Assembly: GCA_965153455.1 (NCBI GenBank)
Contig: OZ234499.1
Coordinates: forward strand, 15,682,271-15,746,270
DNA from: Sphagnum compactum
Lineage: Eukaryota; Bryophyta; Sphagnopsida; Sphagnales
Direction of reading: 5' to 3'
Length of the DNA stretch: 64,000 bases
How positions within the stretch are numbered: position 1 is the first letter of the stretch; each line of letters starts with the position of its first letter. Made by a program: the position numbers and the translations under genes. Shown here one piece after another: positions 21,494-36,190 of this stretch. The notes under the pieces are model-generated. The model saw only the letters and a program-made list of their open reading frames with translations, had not been told where the DNA came from and ran no database searches.

Positions 21494-24110
21494 ATGCAGG
21501 GGTCCACTGAAATTGTCCTGCATCCTCCGGAATATGAACAGTTTGACCCTTCATCGAGTGGAGTTGTATCCATTGCATTTATCAGGGTTTCCCCGAATTC
21601 TCAATGGTGTACTGCTTTAGGTAGGAGAGATTGTAAGACCCTTCTGAGACTAGTACGTGGAAACCATGATCTATGGGCAGAGATAGATCCCAATGGTCGT
21701 ACTGTTTTGCATGTAGCTGTGATTCAAGGGTGTTCTCAACTAGCGAGGGAGGTTTTGTCATTTCCGAACTCTCCGTCATCTCTGGATATGCTCATGAATG
21801 CTAAGGATAAAAGCACGTGTGACGCGAATGCTTTCAGCCTGGCCAAGATTGTTGGGAACACGGATGTCCTCAACATAATAAAAAATGGTAGACATTCCCG
21901 AGGCCGGCCTGCCAATCGTGACCCTCATCAACCACAAGTTCCAGTGGGGACCTATCAGACCGGTCAAAGTCAATATGCGGCCACTCAGAGTGACGAGGCA
22001 AGAAGCCACGAGGCATTATCTCGTATAATACAAGAAGTGCTTGGAGATCAGGACTCAGAAATTAGATCAATATTGAATCGAAGATTCGAAGATGATGTGG
22101 ATTATAACTTTGTCGAACCTCCACAGGACTTGCTCTTTCTACATGTGGGGTGCAAACAGAGCCAGCTATGGGACAACTTCCTGCAGAAAGTGATTGAACG
22201 CACGAAGCGAAACGGCAATGATCTGTTACAAGCTCTTTTCGAATTCAAGGATGCCCAAGGTCGAACTATACTACATGTTGCCGTCGAGGAAGATGGTCTC
22301 GGTGATAAAGAGCGTGATTTGGACATGGCTGCAATCATTGAGATGTCGCTCGGGATTTTGGGCGGGCAACCAGTTCCGACCGATGTCATTTACGACAAGT
22401 GTGTAAATGCACGGGATTTTGCGGGAAGGACTACTTTACACCGAGCCGTGGCAAATAAACGCGCCGGAAGTGCAGTAATCAAAGCCCTTGTGAATCACAC
22501 CAGGACAGATGTGAACGCGGTGTGGACGAGCCTCGATGAAAGAATAACTGGAAATGTCACTGCTCTTCATTTGGCTGTTTTGCACAATAATCTTGATGCT
22601 GCCAAGTTCCTGCTGGCTAAAAAAGAAACGAATGGAGAAATCAAATGCAAGTTATTCATCGAGGCAAGTGGATTTCGTTCCTCGCAAGATTCCGAACCCA
22701 AGTTGTCCGGGCGCAACTGGACTGCTTTGGAATTGGCAATCATAATGGGTCATGTGCATATGGTGGCCCTATTGTTAAAGGTATGTGACACTGACTATGT
22801 GACTAATATATCAAAGATATTTTTCTGCTGCCTAAAATTTGAGATTATAGCCTACCTCCTTGAATTGGTCCTAATCATGAAGTATTTGGATTTGGAGCAC
22901 AGGCAAAATCTGTAAGTAAATTTTTTTTCACTTTGCCTCAAAAGAGCATCTCCAAACTTAGAGCATTATTATTTTAAGGGTGTCTTGAGCAATTATCTGA
23001 TGGATTTTGAATGTTTTGTTTGAGTTTGTGTAATGGTTCACAAGTTTGTGATTGACCAAAAGTTGCAAAAGTTTACATATTTGCACTACCATGTGTACCC
23101 ATTTACAAAGTGACAGGTGATTACAATGTCAATATGGGGCCATTAGTAAAATGGAATTGTGTATGTTGATACATTTTCAATGGTTGTATGTACAGGCTCG
23201 ACGTACATTGTATACTAGCCGTTGCATTCACCTAGCTGCTGCAAGAGGAGATCCTCAAAGTCTAAGAGATATCATCTTCGCCATGACAAAGAGGCACGAT
23301 TTAATAGCTCCCATTGATGGAGTTCCACCTTTACATTTTGCTGTACATGCAACTCCTCCAAGTTGTGAACAAGGGGATAAGATAAATCAGTTTTTATTCT
23401 TTGACAATTATGTGAATGTGTATGGGTTGGAGCAAACGAGAGCAGAGAAGTGTAAGGTGACAAAAATGAAAGATGAACAAGGTCTCGCAAGTCAAGAACA
23501 TGCTAATAAATGTGGGTGCATCAACCTATTGTTGCAATATGGTGTTGACATACTTCAGCTTGATGGTCAGAAGAAATATGCAGATCCTGGATTTGGTGCA
23601 CTTGATACGGAGCGACTTTGGTGGTATGAAATGATCACAAAAGAAACAGTTGATGCCAAAAAGAAATTGATCACATCTGGGACTACAACTCTTATAGTTG
23701 CTACTCTTGTTGCAAGTGCTTCTTTTACTGGTCATTTTTCTCTACCTGCTGGTCAACCAGATTCCTTCGCCAGAAGTTCTATTGCTACCAATAGTTTATC
23801 ATTTTATCTTGCTATTATATCCATCATGTTTGCCATCTTACCATCTTTTTTTCATTCTCATGATGACTTGGTTGATGAATCAGGCCCAAGTAAAAAATGT
23901 GTGAAAATAGCTGTTGGTTGCGTTGTCATTTCCCTCATAAGTTTTGTTTTGTCCTATATCTTTTCATTACTTGGTATATTGAAAGATTCGGAGCTTCGAA
24001 TTATAGCAGGTATTGTAGGAGCAGAAGTTTTCTATTATTTTATCTTTTGTATTGAATTCTTTTTTCGGATTAACCTTCTGAGCATCATATACAAAATTGT
24101 AAAAGATTGA
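21494..24110 (+). CDS. Ankyrin-repeat protein with C-terminal PGG membrane domain (ACD6-like family)
   Basis: Two exons, 21494-22780 and 23196-24110, join in phase (donor gtatgtgac, acceptor tgtacag) to give 733 residues. Ankyrin-type motifs: NGRTVLHVAVIQGC (about 67-80), QGRTILHVAVEEDG, GRTTLHRAVANK, VTALHLAVLHNNLDAAKFLL and WTALELAIIMGHVHMVALLL at the end of exon 1, then CIHLAAARGD and PPLHFAVHA in exon 2. A PGG domain starts near 584 (AKKKLITSGTTTLIVATLVA). It has about four hydrophobic helices, near 588-609, 627-647, 664-688 and 697-719. Family members are membrane proteins with cytosolic ankyrin repeats, some acting in defence and salicylate signalling; the role of this one is unknown. 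The start is the first in-frame ATG of exon 1 but directly follows cttgtag, so an upstream coding exon is possible. No disabling change seen. Confidence 0.88.
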
Positions 24111-26575
24111 CATATGCTATTAATATTAATATATTTTCGTCCTATTTTGAGGTGAAGGTTTTGGTTTGAAATTCTCAAGTTGAATTGTCTCTTGATTATT
24201 CAATTCATTTATGAATTTTTTAGCATTTCTCAGCTGACATATTTTATTTTATTTTTTCATTTGGTTTATTTTCACAATTAGGCATGATTCACTTTTTGAA
24301 TGAGGATAAGAACATGCATGTGAATGTTACTTTGGTGGGGAAAATCTACCTTAAGGTTGAATTTATTTTATGGATTTTCTTATCATAAAGTAGATTTCAA
24401 GTGTAACATACAATTAACATCTTCGGGTTCTAGTTCAACAAAAGTCTAACACATATCCACGGATTTGTTCTAAGGATTGGTTTTCACTTTTACAGCCCAT
24501 CAATAATTTCTCAATAAAATTGTTTCACAAAATAATGGAAATGGGTTTTCATGTCCTTTCTGCTGGGTGGCCATCCGCCTGGATGGCAACCGGCAGGTGT
24601 AGGCGAAGGTTTCAGGATACTTGCTCAGCTCGTGGCTAGTTTTTAGTTTTTGTCATATGTTGGTGGCTAGTTTTCAATTTTTGTCACATGCCAATTTGGC
24701 AGTGGAATTGTGGGAGTCCTAAATTGGGGGTGGAGCATGCCCTAGACTAGTGGGTTGTCTTTCTCACAAGGAAACCCCCAACATCCTATTAAAAATTGGT
24801 GGAATAATACAGGAGTGCACAACATGGAAAGCCATCTCAAGATTATTTTGAATAAAAAAAAATTGAACATGTCTTAGTTTGAACTTTGAAGTGCCCTCAA
24901 GATTATACTGTCAGAAAAATATTTTAAATTTTAATGTTGATGATTGAGAATGGCAGCAGTTTTGCAATGGGACTACAAAAAAATTGTATTATTGTAATAA
25001 TTGGACCATAAGAAGTTAGAACACATAAACTATGGTAAAAAATTTGTAAAACAAAAGTCAAGAACCTTTCACTTTCCTCTTGCCTGTAGGGCAGTGACAG
25101 TTAGCTCAGTTTTAGCATCCACCCTCCGGTTTTTTAGTGAGGAGGGGCAAGAGGGGGGCGGAGGGGGAAAAATGGGTCGAGAAACGCAATTAAAAAATGC
25201 AAAGCCCTGTTGCAGAATTTCCTGTCGTCAGGAAGAGAGGATTGTGCCAAGGCAAGACTAAATGATGCCACGTGGCACTCTGAAAATTTAGATTGCGTTT
25301 TGAGCCCTCAGGCCTACCTCCACTAACTACCCCAAGGATGTAGGGGGTCTTGATCTAACAATGCATCACAAACACACTCACGCTGCTATGTGCATTTTAT
25401 GTATGTATACAAATACATATATTATTGTGTGATTTATTTGTGTGTGTTTGTGTGCATGTGCATATATGTGTTTATAAATGTGTAATAATGTTAAAATTAT
25501 TATAGTTACAATATTGAACCATTTATGTGATTGTAGTTTATTACATGCGCATAATAGATTTTGCAATTGAAAACATTGATATGTATTTATTGAAAATAAG
25601 AAAGATTTTTTGTGACTTAGATTTTTTTTTACTGGAAAGGGACAAAAGCCATATAAAACCAGGCCTTCTGCACACCTAAATCTACAATGATTTATTGCTT
25701 TGCCCCACCACGAACAATTGAAATGGGTTTATCAGAATATTTAGCAGAGTTGCAAAGTGGGTACATGCCTAGCCTGTGTACTGAATTCACAAGTCCAGAA
25801 GCAATGGAGAGACTAGGACATGAAGCTGGCTAGTACCCTACACCAGAGAAGGGAAAACAAATAAGGGGAATAAGAAGAGGAGGCACATAACAAAGAAAGA
25901 ACAGAACACATCAGACAAAAGGGAGAAGACAAACTTAACTGCTCTGGAAAGGAGAACAACTGAAACACTCTCAGGTGCACTTCAAGAACTTACTTGAGTC
26001 AAGAGATCATGGTGAAGGATATGATGGCAGTGCAATGAATTTAATAGGTTCAAGCCAGACATTGGAAGAATGCATCTCACCACCTCCAACAGAGCTGTAG
26101 TCTGGGATCAGAGTGTCTTATTGAAGCTGTGGGATTTGCCAAACTTTCTCCACCCAATTAGTGATTCCTTGTGGTCACAAGCTTTCTCAGCTATCATGCT
26201 ACAACAAAGAGACTAGTCAAGTAACATGCTTCCATCTACTTTTCCATGAACATTTCAATACCTGCAATAGGGGTTGGGGTGCTTGCCTGATCAAACAAAT
26301 TAATCACGAGGGACGAAGTGACAGGCAGGACAAGGGTTTGTGAGCAATTCACATCCAAGAACAATTGAACATGACAATTTGCACATATGAGATTTGAGGA
26401 GTAAAGCAAAGTTTAGGGATTCTGCAAAACGGAAAAACTGATTGAAATAAAGACTAATTTACTATACTACTCTCAGCATTGAAGGAAGATGCAAGAAATG
26501 TTTCTGATCATGTAAACGAGAGAGGATCTTACCGGTAACACCATGATTGTGACAAATTGCAATCACCTTCTTTAG
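24111..26575. other. Intergenic DNA, no gene seen
   Basis: 3' flank of the ankyrin gene, then mixed AT-rich sequence with a TG/CA-rich stretch at about 25370-25480 and a purine-rich gaggggcaagaggggggcgg run near 25140. No exon set could be assembled. Confidence 0.5.
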
Positions 26576-26579
26576 GCTC

Positions 26580-27012
26580 TGAGCAGAACGTGTGACCACC
26601 TCCAGACTCTCCGGATGTAACTTTTTCTTGTTGTATCCGAGACCACCTCGTATCCCGATTCCTGAACCTTAGTGCAATCGTGCAACCGTAACAGCGCAAC
26701 ATACTCACATGAAATCAATAGCTCTTGTACATGTCTTTGGCAAAGCTGTGGCTCCTCTCATCATGCAAATTCGCTGGATTGACTGGGCTTTTCCTTCAAG
26801 ATAGGATCATGAGACAATATAGAGAAGACACCGTAAAATGAGACCTCAAGTTTTACGCTGAATCGATATACCTCGTCTGTGTTCCACAAAACCCGACTCA
26901 TATTTTCCAAAAGAGACTTGGTTATCGGAATAGCCCGCATGACATAATCAGTAGCATGAAAATTAACAGAATCAAAAGACAGCGTCAGATCTTCGCACAA
27001 GCGCTTCTTCAT
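26580..27012 (-). pseudogene. Unrecognised degenerate coding region with tandem TGA stops
   Basis: A minus-strand frame starts at ATG 27012 (MKKRLCEDLTLSFDSVNFHA) and runs 83 codons to TGA TGA at about 26761. The same frame then stays open for about 60 more codons (EEPQLCQRHVQELLISCEYV and on). Composition is protein-like, with alternating hydrophobic and polar residues and SFYGVFSILSHDPIL. I do not recognise the family. The region may be an exon of a gene whose other exons I cannot find, or a decayed gene with two stops; a chance open frame is also possible. Confidence 0.3.
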
Positions 27013-27104
27013 AGTTGAAGATCAGGAGACGAAAGAAAAGGATTTTCGTCAACTCCAACCTTCTTTGACTCACACCTCCCTAGACTTGGCACTCAGCACG
27101 CTCG

Positions 27105-27300
27105 TTGTAGGGTTTGGCGATCTAAAGGGTCACCCGGGGGTATACTACTAGGGTTTGGCGATCGAATGGGTCACCCCGGGTACACTACTAGGGTTTGGCG
27201 TTCCGGTGGGTTGCCACCGGAGGTATAGTACCACCGTCTTTTAGGGTTGGAAGCTCCAGTGGGTCACCCGAGACACAGTCGGGTGACTTATACCTTTCTA
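27105..27300. repeat. Short tandem repeat (TAGGGTTTGGCGATC...GGGTCACCCGGG)
   Basis: About four imperfect units of 50-60 bp, each starting tagggtttggcg and containing gggtcacccggg or gggttgccaccgg, lie just upstream (minus sense) of the 27012 reading frame. The gggtcaccc/cggg parts are partly self-complementary. Confidence 0.65.
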
Positions 27301-29273
<1,973 letters not shown>

Positions 29274-29280
29274 CTAGCCA

Positions 29281-29574
<294 letters not shown>

Positions 29575-30222
29575 CTAAAGGGCACAATATCACAATCATG
29601 TAAATTTGTGAAAAGCCAACACTGCAGTTTGTAATGGGTCTGTTGTACAAACATACAGATGATAATTGAATGTCTAGCACAATTTTCCAGGTGACACACA
29701 GAGCAGGGCTTCAGAATACCATCTAAAAGTGTCATATACATGGTTGCTGAACATCTTACAGGCATTTCCTCTAGCAGATCTGGTGCCGAAAAATATATGA
29801 CAACAACCAAATCAGGAAGTGAGCAGATGCATTTGTACCCCCATGTGTTCTTACATATATGGAGGAGTGTCCTTTGAGCTGCTGACAAAGAATTTCAGAG
29901 AAAATGCATGTTAATTGCATGCTGTTAGTCAGTAAAATCAACTGCTAGGTAAGCTTTTCCATGTGCATCTTATCAACTTTGTGCAGATCTCATTGTGCTT
30001 TTGCTACACTTGAAACAATATCTCTCATCAGACTACTTTGAATGACAAAGTAAGCTAAGTTCCACCTTTTCCCGTTGACTCTAATGGACTAGCAAAGGCT
30101 TCTGGTGATGTACAAAGGCACCCACCAATGTGGAGTTTCCTAACCTTGACTGTCTAGTCCACGTTAGCAAACTCCACAGCTTCAACAAATTTGATATAAC
30201 CCGAGTGTTCTGTTGGGGGATA
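29575..30222. other. Intergenic DNA / 3' flank of the cysteine-rich gene
   Basis: No frame or RNA recognised. Its right part is probably 3' untranslated sequence of the minus-strand gene ending at 30223. Confidence 0.45.
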
Positions 30223-32685
30223 TCAATGTGGTCTGAATGGAAATACGAATGAGATGCTCTTGCCAGGCTTGGTACCTTCAAACCCAATGTCAAACAAAGA
30301 TCCATGTGTCAGAACCATGCAGCTGAATGGCAGCATTAGCAAGCCTACCCTGTAAGTTAAATTTAATTCAGGTGTTGGATTCAGAGAACATGAAATGACA
30401 CTTACATTCATTGAAGCATTGTGTAGAGCAAGCACTGGTAACCTTTGTGGTGTCAGAAGAGTCCAGAATGTAGCCTGTCTCTTCCTTGACTTCTGCAACA
30501 TGCCGCAAAACTGCAGCTTGGCAGGCATGCATGCATGGCGTCATACATGCACCCTCCCTTGTTTGACCCTCTCCTTTTGCACAACATGGCTTCCCAATTA
30601 CCATGACCTGTAGGTCAGATTGATCCATGAAATCAATGGAGATTGCATAAATTTCAATTAAAACCAGCTTCATTGGTGTCTTAGGAGGGGTAATAATTTC
30701 CTCACTTTGCTAACAGTTGCCAGGAAAGTTCAGCATGTTAGTTTCAGTGAACTGGCAACTCTTACCAAGCCAAGAGTCCCCACATGTTCTACCTGTGTAG
30801 CTGGTCATTATCGGCAAGTAGAACAACTAGCAACCTAAGGAATGTAAAGCTTGTTTTGTTTCAGATAATTCTGGTCTAGGTCTCTGACTACCAGCAGGAC
30901 GAAGCACTTAGTCATGTCAACTCTGGTCAACAACTAGTATATGTTCTCACCTAGTCAACAGCCAACACTGGCTTTCTTTGGAACTGTAAGAGCCCTGGCC
31001 CACAAAATTAGTAGGATTCTGGGAGGATTGAGCTTTGATACATAGTCATTGCATAGCAGATGGAAGTTGGTGCTTGTTTACAGAGAAATCTAGAGCAATG
31101 CACATGGACAATACTGTTTTCTTAGGGGAGACAATTGTGAGTGATGATGGTGAATGAAAATTGCACATTCACCCACAGATTGGATTGCTGAATATGGCTG
31201 AGATTCAGAGGGTTATATACTAAGATCTCAAGGCTTAAAGAAATGAGGATAGAACAAAAGCCTTGTGTACCTTGAGACCTGCTGGCATCCCTTGCAACTC
31301 TGGGCTTTCTTTACTTGCGTCCAATGCATTCACACTGCATGCCCAATGATTTCCACACTCAATAAAAAAACCAGTAGTCCAGGGCTTGGTTCAAACTCTT
31401 ATACCCTAGGTCAACAGCCTGAATTTGGTGTTGTATTTGGTAAGAAAGTAGTATTCAGAGCTCTAGTCCACTCCACTTCAGCTTCAAGGACAATTGTTAC
31501 CAGGATGCTTCTAGTCAATTATAGCATCACTGGATGCAGGTGAAACGGTAATCTTGTGATAAACAACACATCACCATCCTCCCTGCTGTTGCAGCTCAAT
31601 CCCACACAACTTGATAAAAGCAGTGCCAGGCAGCCCAGTTATCAATGATGTCAAGTCACTATATTCCTAAGATGTTAACACTGGAGTATGCAACAGGCAT
31701 TGTACATCTCTATTCTTTTGAAACCCAATGGGAAATGCAGTGTTTACTATATGTTACTACAACAGATTCCTTGAGAGGAAAGGTGAAGAACCATACCAAG
31801 CAGATGCAGTGAAGCCCTTTCTCCGCCCAACGATTTTGCCTTCCACTAAATCCTCAATCAGATACTTCTTGCTATCCACACCATGCCACAATTCAAACCC
31901 GAAGTGTCAGTTCACAACCTTAATCATCTTCATAAGGCATGCATAGACTACTACTCTTGTTTAAGGTACTATTTCTGTTTCTTCATACAACAAATACTTA
32001 TATTTCCCCAGAGTACTGCATGTTACACAATCCACACACAACAGGCCATATAGACATAAGGGCAAGATTTGACATGAGTGACAGAATCCACCAAAATCAG
32101 TTGTTTTGAATAGTGTCAGCCTGAAATCTGAAGTGGCAGATTTGAGTAAGATATCAGTTACACTTTCAAGCAGGATTGGTCAATTCCACCATGGTACAAA
32201 TTTGTAACACCTACTCTTCCTTTTAATTAGTGAGGATATACAATGCCGAATAGGAAGTCTGCATATACCAATCCACAGCATGCTTACTTCAGAAAGGAAC
32301 AAATAGGCAAGGAAAACACTCACAAAATGCTCCCGTATAGAGTAAAAGGTTCAACTGGATCCTTTTCTTCAGTCGGCTGTCCAAACCAGTTGAATGCTAG
32401 AGCTGAATTGGGGAATCCTCCAACATTTGCCACAAATATCACCATGATCATTGCCACTGTGATGCATTTATTTTTTGCCATTTCCAGCTCCCCATGTTTG
32501 GTTTGATGATTGTTGCACATTTCTATTGAAACTCTTTTCTGTATTCTTTGCAACAAACTAAATGGCAAAGAAGAAATGTTTCCATCTTTGCTTTTCCAGA
32601 GTGAACATCCATTACTAGCTCGGCATAAAAAATGCTGCCAAACAAATTTATCTGAGTTGTTGCTACAAAGCCTATTTGTTGACAT
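30223..32685 (-). CDS. Conserved plant cysteine-rich protein with DPVEPFTLYGS motif (five exons)
   Basis: Proposed coding exons on the minus strand are 32481(or 32685)-32324, 31871-31797, 31334-31271, 30607-30406 and 30275-30223. All junctions are GT...AG and the phases join exactly, giving 183 residues from ATG 32481 or 251 from the in-frame ATG at 32685. Visible in order: a hydrophobic segment ending in an ALA cleavage-like site (CITVAMIMVIFVANVGG, then SALAF), the motif DPVEPFTLYGSIFKKYLIED, RRKGFTASACVNALDASKES, a cysteine-rich core (PCC, CMTPCMHAC, ACSTQCFNEC) and the C-terminus KPGKSISFVFPFRPH. I recognise this as a conserved uncharacterised plant family. The longer start would add a transit-peptide-like leader before the hydrophobic segment, suggesting thylakoid-lumen or membrane delivery, which is an inference. 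A tandem repeat lies upstream. Confidence 0.82.
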
Positions 32686-32699
32686 TGGCCCCAAAATGA

Positions 32700-32830
32700 T
32701 CTGTTTTGGGTGCATCACTAATGTACTCAACATTACAGACTCTGCAAGCACCTGATTTGGGTGCCTCACTATTCTACTCAACATTCTGGACTCCCAAAGC
32801 ACCTGATTTGAGATGCATCTTGATCCACCA
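32700..32830. repeat. Short tandem duplication upstream of the cysteine-rich gene
   Basis: Imperfect copies of gcacctgatttgggtgcctcactattctactcaacatt recur (starting near 32697, 32749 and 32800). They keep a minus-strand frame open, producing a longer apparent ORF up to 33234 that is probably 5' untranslated or repeat sequence. Confidence 0.6.
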
Positions 32831-33699
32831 TTTGGCATGACAGTGAAAAATTGACTCATATTTCTTGTAGAAAAAGACGCGCAGATCATAAAGCCATCAA
32901 GCGTGCACCAACCCCCTCCCTGCACCTGATTTTCCAAAGAAACACACACGCACGCACGCACAAAACTACTCAAATCACACTGGAGAACTGCCCTGATTAA
33001 AAAAATTGGAGCATGAAAACCATCCGCAACTTCTGATTGCAGGAAAAAAAAACCCAAAACTCTTCCCAATGCACATTCACCAAAAAACAAGTGCTCCAAA
33101 CTGATACAAAATTGAGCGAAGAACCAAGTAACCTTGGACTTTTTGGGAGAAAAACAACAATTGGAAATGAAGATGTTGCAAACATGAGCTTCATTGAGCC
33201 AACTGTACATGTATGTACTATGTACAGGGATCATTGCAATAAAGATTCAAGCTTGAAAAGAGTCCCTTAAGGAAGAAGCATATATACCTGATGATCTTTC
33301 AAAACGAAGGATGAGGAAACAGTTTAGGAAGCTGTGGATAAAACCTTCTGGCCAGAGGGTTGTGGGGATTGCAAATTGGGACAGAGAGCACGGGCAAGAC
33401 GAGAACTAGGAAAAGAGAATTGGCGCCAGCCAGGGTTTACGACAGCCACCAAAACTTTGTGGTAAGGGAAGGAAAAGGATACAAGAGATAGGTGATGAAT
33501 CCCAGAAACTAACTAGTGATAAACGACAGTAGGGGAACAGTATGTTCCCCCCCGTTCCATCACCTTTCCCATTTCCTTGTGAATGTTTTGTTTCTCAATG
33601 TGGTGTTTTCCGGCTTCTGGTTTTGAGGAGAGCGTTCCAATTTTTGGTTTTGGGTAACCTAGTTTTCTAATTTGATGGGGAACTTCGGGTCTGAGGCTG
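32831..33699. other. 5' flank of the cysteine-rich gene
   Basis: It contains an (acgc/acac)n microsatellite at about 32940-32960 and no recognisable gene. The promoter and 5' untranslated region of the minus-strand gene probably lie here. Confidence 0.4.
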
Positions 33700-33995
33700 G
33701 GTTTTTTATTGGAGAATTTTCGCCACTTGGCAACAGAAAACAATCCTGTGCAACTCATACAAAGGATTTTTGTGCAAAGAATGCAGCAAAATTGCCAGAT
33801 TTCAAGGGAAAAGAATTCTGAAATCACCACATTTAGACAATAGGTTCAAGCGTGTCACCAAAATAATCAGGATTTTTTTTTCCCTATTTTCTTCTAAAGA
33901 GTTGTAGCCAAATTTGGCTAATTCCTCTTGTTTATGATCACCAGTGTGGGCTACATCACAAAATTGAAGGGAAAAAAAAAACCTGACTGGCTCAT
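33700..33995. mobile_element. Copy of a foldback/MITE-like family
   Basis: It shares an ordered series of words with 50220-50640 and more weakly with 27600-27800: gccacttggcaac, actcatacaaaggatttttgtg, gaattctgaaatc, aataggttcaa and gtagccaaatttggct..tcctcttgt, then ctacatcacaaaattgaa. The family has terminal parts that are inverted relative to each other, as in foldback elements. No coding capacity. Confidence 0.55.
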
Positions 33996-34059
33996 GTCAG
34001 TTAACTTTTTTAAATTCCCTGTTTTTGCTAACTTTCTTTATTTGAAGGAAGCTCCAATC

Positions 34060-34158
34060 GGCTGGAGTGAACCAGCAGCCACCAGTGGACCAGTTCAGGA
34101 TGAGGCCGTTCAAGCCGTTTAGGGGATGAACCAAAAACACATCCTCTTCCCCTGCCCA
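34060..34158 (-). other. Exon-like module (copy B instance)
   Basis: On the minus strand, after ctgggcag, the segment reads EEDVFLVHPLNGLNGLILNW and then STGGCWFTPADW. Compared with copy A it carries substitutions but no indel that breaks the frame. Confidence 0.5.
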
Positions 34159-34439
34159 GGGATTTTTCAGCCCCCTTCTTTGCCCCAAAATTTTCCTCTC
34201 CTACCTACAAACCCCCCCTTCTACCTACCTCCCCCCTCCTATCTCCCTCACCTCATTTCCCGCTCACTCCATCTCTAGAGCACGGGAGAGCTCTCGAACT
34301 TGAGTAGCACAGAGCTTCAAAGAGACATGAGACACAAGGCTTGAGGAAGGTGGAGAGCTCAATGTTGAAGGAATGTGAGAGGAGAAAGCAAGAGGAGCGC
34401 TTCATCCCAAATGCAGAAGTGAGAGAAGAAAAGTAAGTT

Positions 34440-35345
34440 CTTTTTTTTACCATTTTTTTTTCTCTATGGTTTTTTTTCTTTGTGTTTTTTTTTCTTTTCT
34501 TCTACTTGAGAAGAAGAAAATGTCAAGGAGAAAGCGTGTAAAACAAAAGGGCAAAAACAGGTGGCCAGAAGCGAGAGCCAAAAATGAAAAGGCAGAGCGA
34601 GAGCTTGAAGGTAAGCTCCCTCCTTTCTTTGCATTTTTTTTCTTCTTTATGGTTTCTTTTCTTGGTTTTCTTTTTTTTCCCTCTACTTGAGAAAAAAAAG
34701 ATGCTAGGAAAAAATGTTTGAAACAGAAGGGCAAAAGCAGGAGGGCAGAAACAGGAGCCACAAATGAGAGGGTAGAACGAGAGCTCAAAGGAAAGCTCCT
34801 TCCCTTCTCTGCATTTTTTTCTTCTCTATGGTTTTTTTTTTCTTTTTATTTGCTTGAGAAGAAAAAGATGCCAGGAGAAAGAGTTTGAAACAAAAAGGCA
34901 AAAGTGGGAAGGCAAAAGCGAAAGCTAAAAGTGAGAGGGCAAAGCGGGAGCTTGAAGGAAAGCCCCCTCTCTTCTCCACATTTCTTTTTTTCTCTATGAT
35001 TTTTTTTTCTTTTATTTTACTTGAGAAGAAAAAGATGCAAGGAGAAAATGTGTGAAACAAAAAGGTAGAAGCGGGAGCCAAAAGTGAAAGGGCAAAGTGG
35101 GAGCTTAAAGGAAAGCTCCCTCCCTTCTTTGCATTTCTTTTCTTCTCTATGGTTTTTTTTTTCTTTTGCTTGAAAAGAAGAAGATGCCAACAGAAAACGT
35201 TTGAAACAGAAGGGTAGAAGCGAGAACCAAAAGTGAAAGGGCAGAGCAGGAGCTTGAAAGTAAACTCCCTCCTTTCTCTTGGTTTTTTTTTTGTTATTTT
35301 TTTGTGTGTTTTGTCTTCTTTGTGTTTGAAAAGAAGAAGACGACG
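34440..35345 (+). repeat. Array of 150-180 bp units with a splice-donor-like core
   Basis: About five units begin near cttgagaagaagaaaatg at 34506, 34685, 34853, 35021 and 35168, with a partial at 35327. Each has a purine-rich half (aaacaaaagggcaaaagc, agagcgagagcttgaag), then gtaagctccctccttt-like or aaagctcc, then a pyrimidine run. In copy A a single such unit lies at about 18870-18960. The purine/pyrimidine alternation can look like exon-intron units, but the frames are low-complexity and not supported as genes. Confidence 0.75.
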
Positions 35346-35929
35346 GCAATGTTGTTGGTGTTAAGGTTTAATTTGGTGGTTTTTGGGTGTTTATAGGGTT
35401 CAGGGCACAATAAAAGAAGAATTTGTTATAAATGTAATTCAAGTTGAGATGCAACGTTGCCATCTGTACACTATTCGTCATGCAACAAGGGCTACAAATG
35501 CAGCAGCTTCTTACCGAGCTAAACACAAGATTGCAAATAATGATATAATTTAAGGTTTCCACTTTATATAGTTAGCTAAGTCTTTTCAACCCTTTCATTT
35601 TTGGACTACCCAATTTTTGAATTTTGGTCCTTTGATATACTATAAAGAACATTTTTTCCATTGTATCTTTAGCATTTTTTTATCCACCCATATTTGTACA
35701 TCTTTCATCAATATAATATTTTCCTCTAGTCACACTTGTTTGATGGGTATATGGTTAATTTTTTATTCTTTTTCATAATCTTCTTAGTACTTTAGATGTA
35801 AGAATCAAAACTTAAATAGGCCCATATGAATAGGTAATATTAATTTGCCCAGGGTTTACAAAAATCAAAGTTAAACATTGTGTAATACCTACATCCTTTC
35901 TATTATTATTTCCATAAAGCCATTCCAAA

Positions 35930-36190
35930 TATGCAATACCTACATATGGGTCTCGTAATAGATGCTGATTTTTTTACAACCATTGCAACACCCACATATA
36001 GGTCTCATAATAGATGTTGATTTTTTTACAACCATTGCAATGTCCGCATATAGGTCTTATAAGTTGCTAGCTTTTTTACAACCATTACAATACTCGCATA
36101 TAGGTCTCGTAATAGTTGTTGGTTTTTTTACTCGCATATAGATCCATAAATAATTGTTGATTTTTAACATCTTTTGCATTACTTGCATAT
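35930..36190. repeat. Diverged inverted version of the 51-bp array
   Basis: Units containing acaaccattgcaa, catataggtctcataata and gttgattttttt recur about five times. Their reverse complement matches the 15265-15695 array. They are more diverged and some are truncated. Confidence 0.75.

Noticed and set aside
32320-33234. A 304-codon minus-strand ORF as a single-exon protein
   Set aside because: Only the last part is exon 1 of the cysteine-rich gene. The upstream portion runs through a tandem repeat and a microsatellite, and its residues do not look like a folded protein.
34447-35349. Minus-strand Ser/Phe/Lys-rich ORFs of about 100-113 codons
   Set aside because: Products of the purine/pyrimidine tandem array, with no domain.
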